Below, piece by piece: positions 33,201 to 42,200 of a stretch of 64,000 bases of DNA. The DNA comes from Symsagittifera roscoffensis. Lineage: Eukaryota > Xenacoelomorpha > Acoela > Convolutidae. The notes beneath the pieces are model-generated. The model was not told the origin of the DNA. It was given only the letters and a program-made list of their open reading frames with translations, and made no database searches. How positions within the stretch are numbered: the first letter of the stretch is position 1; every line of letters starts with the position of its first letter. The stretch covers positions 34,622,052 through 34,686,051 of the forward strand of contig NC_087062.1 of assembly GCF_963678635.1 (NCBI RefSeq). Reading direction: 5' to 3'. The position numbers and the translations under genes were made by a program.

Positions 33201-36200
33201 TCTCGAGTTCTTCCACAGACCGAGTCAGTTTGCCGAAAAGTTTCTCTCCAGCAAGCTATTCAAGCTAGGAAACTGAAACTTTGAAACATTTTGTTGTTTA
33301 TTAGATCGTATCCTTTTGAAAAATTAAAAATTCCAACACAAATCATTCGAGCAATAAAAATTTGAAATTTTGAACGTATTTGCATAGAGAAAATTCGTTG
33401 TTAAAAAGTTCATGTTCATTCAAGTAATGAAAACTTCAAAGTATTTTCATAGAGAAAACTGATCGCAAAAAGTTATGAAACTTTGAAATATTACAAGTTG
33501 ATTTATAGGCGGAATCGTTTTGCAAAAAGATTTTTAAAATTTTAGTGCAAGCTATTCAAGTTTTGAAACATTGAAATATTTCAAAATTTTTCATAGACTG
33601 AAATGGTTAGCAAGTTTTCAATTTTTTTTCAGCAAGCTATTTCAGCTATGAAACTTTGAAATTTCAAGTTAGGCCATAGCGCGAATAGGTTTCTAAGCAT
33701 GGAGGTAGCTGTTTTTAATTGATTCGTTTCAGAATTTAATTATCTGTAACGCAAAATTTTGGACAAAAAGGGGGCAAGTACTGTCTAGCGTTTTCTACGT
33801 TTTGTTCGGACCACTGTAAGGTAGTGAAAAACTTTGTCTTCGGAAATGTTTTAGTTTTATTCCACGCAAAATTAATTACCACAAACAATCACTGCAATGA
33901 GTCGAGTGACATAAAGCCCTTTCAGTCGTGATTCAAGCAACAGGTATAACTTTCCAAAAAGTTTTCTGCGTTGAGAAAAATCGGTTTGAAAATATCAAGT
34001 TTTAAGTCAACATTTCAAGCAAATTAAAGCGAGTGAGAAAGTTTATAAATGGTGCACAACTTTTCAATTAAGCCGCGAAATTTGGTTTCAATCCGCTAAA
34101 AAAAATTAATTTTTTAGCGCCTTTATTTATTAGTTTGAAGAACTTTTCAAGAAAACTGTTGTGAAATATGACGAATACACTATCACTAACGAAAACGCCT
34201 TTAACTCTCATCACGAACAAAAACGAATTGTGGTCGGAACCCTATTGCTATTTGACGACAGTAAAAGACCTTGTTTCAAAGAAAAAACGTGCCACCTTTA
34301 AGCTTTTCGAATTTCAATGATCTTCTTAAAAATTTCCTCAAAACACGTCTACTCGGGTACCCCTTAGCTTCTCACCCTAACCAGTTAAAACCGCTCAAGT
34401 ACAACATTGCTTGAAGACAGAAAACGACAGATTCAAAAGTTTCAAAGAAAAAATAAGCCACCTTTAAGCTATTTGAATTTCAATAATCTTCTTTGATTGA
34501 CAATCTTTTTTGGAAAACATTAAACCATTTTTTAAAATATGGAAAGAAGAGTAGTCGTTTGTAACCGAATTTCGATCAACCGAATTCTTTTGAGACCGAA
34601 TTTTCGAAGCCGAAATGCAATTTTTTTTTACTAAGAGAACGCTATCTTCAATATAGCAATTGAATTTGTATATTAAAAAAAACAGACAACAAATGAAACA
34701 AAATGAAACAAGATTTTTCCTGAAAAAGGCAAAAATAAACCAGGATAGCCGGTTTCTGTGCAACTAGAACAGAATGCCCCGACCATGGTCTGAAAAACAC
34801 AAAGAAAAATATATTTTTTCATATTAGTGTCGTTTTTTCTGCGTGGTGTAATAAAAGGACCTGAATGAAAAACTGTAACTTAGGATTACTCGATAGTCAT
34901 AAAAAAATTGACAAATTGGACAAAACTTTTGTAAAAAAAATTACTAAGCAAAATTATAAAAATATGTATATAAAAAAAAAACCTTTTTTTCAAATTTTTT
35001 TCCAGAAAATTTTTGAATATTTGAAGTTTTTAATTATCAAATGGCGCTAAAATTACTCCAAAAACCAATTTTAATTGATTAAAATTAAAACTTCACGGGC
35101 TAAAATAAGCAAAAATATGCTATTGTAAGCCTGCAAGCTTGCATTAATAAATTTTTTTTTTAAAAATTTTGATTCTCAAAATGGCGCTAAACTCCAAAAA
35201 CAAACTTTGCTCGAGTAAAACTAAAATTTCACGACTTAAATTAAGCTTTCACAAGCTATCGTTAGTATTCACGCTGACCATATTAGCTCGAAATAAGACC
35301 AAAAACCAATATGATATATCAACCACATTTCAATAAAAATTTGTGTTACCTGATTTTTTTTGGAAAACAAAAAAAACTAAATCACACCGCAAAACAAATT
35401 TCCCCCCATTTTTCAAATGGTTAAAACAAAAATCAATCGGAAATAATTATGTTCGCTTAGTTCGACATTTAAACACAATTTGAGAGATATCTGCGTACTT
35501 AACTTGAAGCGAAAAACTTATTTCCCAAAAATATCCCAAAAAAACATAGCCAAGAGTTAGTTGGAAAAGAGTCAATGAACGCAAGGAAACAGAAAAGGAA
35601 TTATTTTTGAAAAATCTTAACTTTGAAAATGCAAAGCAAAAAAGTGATTAACCTACTACTCATCGAATCAATTCCTGATTGACATTTTTTTCATTAAAAA
35701 AACCTTTTTGAGAAAACTGGATCAATACGAAAAAATTTTCTTTCGCTAGGAAAGTCGATAATCAAATTCCACTTTCGAGATTAGAAGTCGACCACTTTTT
35801 TCGTGTCCTTTACACTTTCGATGTCCGATAGTTAAATTTGCCTTCATTTTAACAAAGAAAATTAACTGAATTTAAAACACAGAGACGAAGCAGAGCTTCG
35901 CACCACTTGCAATACAACACGAACAAGAAATAAATCGAAATAAAAATGAAAAATGTGGAAAAAAACTAGGTGAAACAAAACATTCGTAAATCTCGATAAA
36001 AGACAACTAGAGAAAACTGTGAGTTTGTTATACTGATGCGAAACAAAAATGGTTAATTTCCAAAAATGGACTTTGCCCAAAACCTTGTTTCTCTACTGAA
36101 ATAATTGAGAAGACAGATAATTGTTCAGAAATAGGAATCTTTGAATCTTCCATGAAATATCACATTTTTCCTATAACACTTTTATGAGCTGCCTCTTGGC

Positions 36201-39200
36201 GAGGCAACTACAACAAAAAAACTATAGTCTTTAACAAAAACGAGCAACGTTTTTTCAAATCAGTGTAGTTTTTTTGCGTGGTATGACAAAACGGTCAGAA
36301 CAAAAATTGGAACTGAGAAAATTGGAACAGTTTCTCATTTTTTTGCAGATTTTTTGAAGCTTTAATTCCCAAATAGCGCTGAAAAAACTCAAAAATCTCA
36401 GTTAAACTGCGTACAATTAAATCTTCACGGCCTAAAATAAGCTAAAAAATGCTATTGCTTTTTCTCAACACCGGAACAACTTTTTGAATGGTGCTAAAAA
36501 CTCCAAAAACTAAATTTACAAGAGTAAAACTAATTTTCAAGGCTATTATTAAGCATAAATAGGATTGTATACAGAGGCGAAGCTGCACTTCGCAAACACA
36601 AGCGAGGAAAATGCAAAAAAGAGCGCTAAACAGCCAAAACAACGTAAATTAAGGAAAAGATTAGAAATACACCATGAAAAAAATGTTGAGACTAGGGGTA
36701 TCACGTTATCACATCTACTCCACGACCGCTTGTTATTTTACCAAAACTAGCCACCAATAAAGCAGCTACACCTTCTATCAAATTGCCATCCAAAGCGTCG
36801 CGAAATACAAGAAATCCCATTTATTTTCACATTAAAGGTTTTTTTTTGAAACAGGGCCTAGTATTAGCCAAAAAAAATCAGCAACGTATGTCATTATATT
36901 ATTTATCCTTAATTAAGCTTAAACATGATTAAATTGAAATGCACCGAAAATTCTACCAAACGAGCACTTTTATTGGCGACTTAGTTCAGAAAAAAAATCT
37001 TTTTAATAATACACTATGCTTCGCTTGTGTAAATACGATGTATCACTCAACCCAGTCTGGAGGCAATGACTGCGCCTGTGACGGCTAATGACCTAGTTTT
37101 GAATCCGGCATGCACGTGTGTTTTTGTTCCGACCATTAAAATGGGGAAGAATTTTGTATTCGGGTGTTTTAGTTTCTTTTTCAACTTTTTATTTTCCACG
37201 CAAAATCAGGTGCCACAATTAATCATCGAGCCGAAGAAGCTAAAAAAATTCGAAATATTTAATCATCAAGCTACTTTTTTGTTATATCCACTTACCGGAT
37301 GAATGACACGGCTGTTGGTATTAGACTTGGACAGGACAAGTTGTCGACCTGCGACCTCTTGTAGCTCATTTTGACCAAGCCCACCTCGCACTAAGCCTAC
37401 ACTTCCTGCAGATCGCGGGTGCAAAGTGTGCAACATAGTGGGGTGAACCAAGGTTGAAGTCAAATCAAAGTTAGTCGATGTAACTGGGGTACTATTATGA
37501 GGAATCTGCATAGGGTGTTCTTTATTGCCACTCCAACTAGGGTCATTTTGAGCTCTCAAATTGCTATTTGGAGGGTAAGAGTGATCAGGCATCGCTGTGT
37601 GATGCTGATTATGCAAAGGCGTTTGTTGAGTTTGAGGAGCTGCTTGACTATTAACAACCGTTGCTGTTGCCATTGGCTTCTGCTGATTTACTGGCTGACC
37701 TTTAGATGATCTGCTACTCAGAGGAACTGCACTTGAAGGATTATTGTTCGTGTTGAATCCTGAAAACATTAAATAATCTTAAATCTTTCTCAATTAAAAT
37801 ATATGCAGATATCAAATTGCAAAGATACTAGAACTATTGCACAGAGGCGAAGCTGAGCTTCGCAACACGTGCGATGCAAAAAAAATTGAAAAATGAAGGT
37901 GAAAAAACTACTTGAAAAAATAACTTGACAAGTTGAAAAATATACAGCTAAAAAACTTCATGTTTGTATAGAACGAAGTTCACGAACAGTCTTAAAAAGA
38001 ATTGGCTCTTTTTCCTTTTACCTCCACCTGCAAAATTTTACTAATAAAATTTTGTTCACGATATCCGATTGTTACGAAAATTGGCATGCGAACTAATTAG
38101 GCCATGACAAACATATTTGGTCTTCATGTTTAACCATGTAAAATTCCTCGTTACACCATAAAATTGATGTTTATGTTAGGTGGGCGGGAGGAAAAAGAGC
38201 AAAAGAATTGAAAAACAATCACTGAGCGGCAACAAATTTTGGGTCGAAACGTGTGAGCCGAAAACAAAACTATATAAACAAAACTATATACAAAATTATT
38301 AAACTTATTAAATAGTTTCAGATGAATGATGCAAAATGGTTTATTTTGTGGGGGCCAGCTCCCTGAATTATCGGAAGTCATCACTGGGGCACAGAGAACG
38401 TTTACGATTTGCAAGACAATCCACAGCCATCTCCGGGCTTTCATTGAACCCTTATTCAAAGAATCCTCTGAAGATAGTGCAAAATCTAGTAAAAAGACAG
38501 GGTGTGCTCCGACTTCGATCAAATCTCGTCATCTGGCATGACACAATAAACAACTCACTGACAAAACACCGAAGTAACTACAACCCATTAACGAACAAAT
38601 TATACCCCCTCACCCCATCTCAACTAGTCGAAGAGCTTAGGCATCTAAACAACACCCACAAGATAGAGGCCATCGTCTACACTCGCAGAGAAGGTACACG
38701 CGATATTTACGAAGAGCTCAACTCCAGCGGAATCTTGGTAATTGACGCCATTAGAGATCTCATATCCAGTAGAAAATGCAAGGATATCCAGCTTAAGTAC
38801 GAAATCGCAAAAGTCCATCCCGACATTGTCATTGAAAAGCGGCTCGTTAATACAATAATCCGAAACAAATCAGACCTTACTGGACTCAAGAAAAGCAGGA
38901 AGAAGAGACTGAGCTACAAGAACAACAAGAAATCAAGAATCGAAAGCGACCAGAGCACAAAAGAAAGCAATAAGAAGCTGAGCAAGAAACAAAAGGACAG
39001 GCTCAAGAAGCTTATCGCCCTTGGACTCCAAAAATAAGTAAGACTCTCCTCGCCTTTAATTATATTCTTGTTGAGTACTTGTGAATCTAACCGCCCCAGT
39101 GCATCCATAGGAATTAAGTTTCCTAGGAAGCGCGGGAAAGTCAGAGCATAAGTAGATATATACCCAACCGAGTTGAACTAAACCCAGTACATCTATAGGA

Positions 39201-42200
39201 ATTCAGTTTTCTTAAGTGCGGGTAATTTCAACTTCGGTTTGTCAATTCCAACCTGTGTTCCAACAATCTCAGTGCATTCTTGGGAATTAAGTTTCTTAGA
39301 AAGCGCGGGATAGTAGGAGCTCACGTTTTGCAAACAAGGCCTTTACCCCTAGTGCATCGTAGGAATTAAGTTTCTTACGAAGCGCAGGAGATAAGGGTCT
39401 CTTTTCTATTCCTACACATTCCACTTCCCCAATACATTCCACAATGGCGCCATCAAAACCGAAAAACTGCTACAAAACATGCACAAATCCCATAACGGCA
39501 CGGGATGCCGTGTTTCTATGTGTCTCATGCGGAGACTCAATGCACTTGACCCCTAAGTGCACCGAAATGAGTGAACGAGCAATCTTCGGGATAAGTGAGG
39601 TCAGCCAAAACCTCCTACTTATCTGAAACGCGTGTGTCCGCCTAAACCATAGGGACCGCATGCTGGACAAACTTGCATCCACCAGAGAAAACAACGACAT
39701 AAAGCCAATAGTGGAGAGCGTTGAAGAAGTCAAAAATCAGCTCCAATCCCTGACAAGTAACATCAGTAACGTCGAAGGTATAAAGGACCAGATAACTTCC
39801 CTGAGAACCGAGATGGCTCCACGACCTGACAGTGAACTCACCACCAGCAGAACAACAAAAACATCAGAACCAAAAACCCAGAAGAAAAAAGAAAACTACG
39901 ACGGATTACGGGTGCGAGGCATTGCAGAATCGAAGGCCAAGAGAACAGTACGAACACGACGTGAAGGAAGTTAAAAGTATTCTGGAATTCCTAAAAATCG
40001 ACTGTCCGATCGATGATGTAAGGCGATTGGGAAACTACGATGGCATAAAAGACAGAACACTCATAATCAAAACAACCAGCGAACACCATCGACGGCTGAT
40101 ACTGCTATCGCTATACAAATTAAAAACTTACTCTAAACAGGTATATATGAGCAAGGAACCCCTGAAGACCAAAAAATTGAAAACGATGCTTTGAAACTAC
40201 GCCGAAAGATGATCGAAAACGAATACGACAAAAAACGTCTACGAATCAGAAACCTCAAGCTTCAACAAAACACAAACGAAACTGACGACAAGAATCTAGA
40301 CAACTGGGAAAATGTTCCGCCAGAACCAGAACAATGATTACATACTAAAAGTTCGCTCAATATTCTAAATTTCAATGTCAGGAGCCTGCTAGACATTAGT
40401 AGACGCATGACATTGGCAAATGCAGTTCTTACAAATGACTACGACATCATCTGTCTAACTGAAACATGGCTCACAACTGCAGTACCAGACGAGGCCCTCT
40501 TTCTATCAAACTACACAATACACAGAACAGATCGACCCAATACGGGTCGGAACACTAAGCACGGCGGAGTCCTCATTGCAGTGAAAGGTTTAACTCATAG
40601 CAGAATAGAACTCAAAACCGAACTAGAATGTGCTGCCATCGAAATCAAATCTCGTCAGAAGCAGATAGTAATCTGCTGCTTCTACAACCCCTCCAAAAAC
40701 AGCCCGTATAGAGCATCCCTCGACAACATAAAAGACGTCTTAAAACAGCTTCATGACTCGTTTAGTGATAACTCATCGCAACTCATCTTAACCGGAGATA
40801 TAAATCTTGCAGAAGCAAACTGGGACAGCCTAAACTCAAACGACGAATACGAAGCCAACAAACTGGACACTCTAGAAAAGTACGATCTACATCAGCTAAT
40901 TACGTGCCACGAAGGCAGGAGCCTCGATGTATTCCTTGCCACTGACCCGACTCTTGTGCTAAGTTCGGCTATCGACTCAGCACTAGAAGCACAATACTCA
41001 TCAAACGGAAAAAAGTGTTCCGATCATCACGCATACAAAACTTATTTGTCCCTACCAACTTCGAGCAAAATAACAACCCCAGCTATTAAACGCGCATACC
41101 AGAAAACCGACTGGGATGATTTCAACAAACAAATTGTCAGCCAGCCATTTACACCATACTGCTACAGCAACATTGACGTCCTACTGTTACAGTGGTACAA
41201 ATGGCTCGAGAACATCATCGACGAAAAAATACCCCGAGTCACCAAACACAGGGCAGTAATTCCACCCTGGATTAGATCATCCACCTCACATCAAATGAAG
41301 ATAGTCGCGACAATGAAGCGTAAATACGCAAAAGCAAACTCACTCTCGCTACTCATGAAAATGAAAAAAGCTGAAAAAAGCCTGAACGAAGAAATCAAAA
41401 TGGATCAAGCCATATTCGAAGCTAAAGTATTCAAGAGCCGCCGCATGTCTGATCTTCAGAAATACTTGAAATCGATACACAAAAAGCATCCCCTACCAGA
41501 CGAAATGTTCCTTAATCAATCACCGGACACAACTGAAACAGCAGTAAATAATGAAAAAAAATGTTCTCTGTTTAACAAATTTTTCACCCAAGTTTTCAGC
41601 AAACAAGGTGAACTAACCGGCAAACAAACTTACATAGAATCAGAAACAAACCACCTGAAACTATCCGAGGAAGAAATAACCAGATGCCTCCAATCACTGA
41701 AAACAAAAAAAGCATGCGGTCCGGACAACATTGGAAACATTATCCTGAAACACGCGACATCACTAGCAAAATCTCTAAAGCTCATTTTTCAAACCTGCAT
41801 TAATAAAGGATCATTTCCACGCCGATGGAAAACCAGTGAAATAACACCAGTCTTTAAAGAAAACAACAAGGCAGACATATCGCAATACAGACCCATCAGT
41901 CTTTTGGCAAATGTATCAAAGGTATTTGAAAAAATACTCTTCGACCGATTATATCCAACAATCGAAACTAAACTACACCCAGCACAGTTCGGTTTCAGAA
42001 AAAACTGATCAGCGATCATACAACTTCTGTTGTTTCTGAACGAAATTTATCTGGAAAACGACATCAAAGAAAACGCTGAACTATGGGTCCTATACGTAGA
42101 CTTCAGTAAAGCCTTTGACAAGGTCCCACATCAACCACTGATATCCAAAATTGCAGAAATGGGAATTGGCGGGAAAATCCTTGAACTACTAGCCAGCTAC

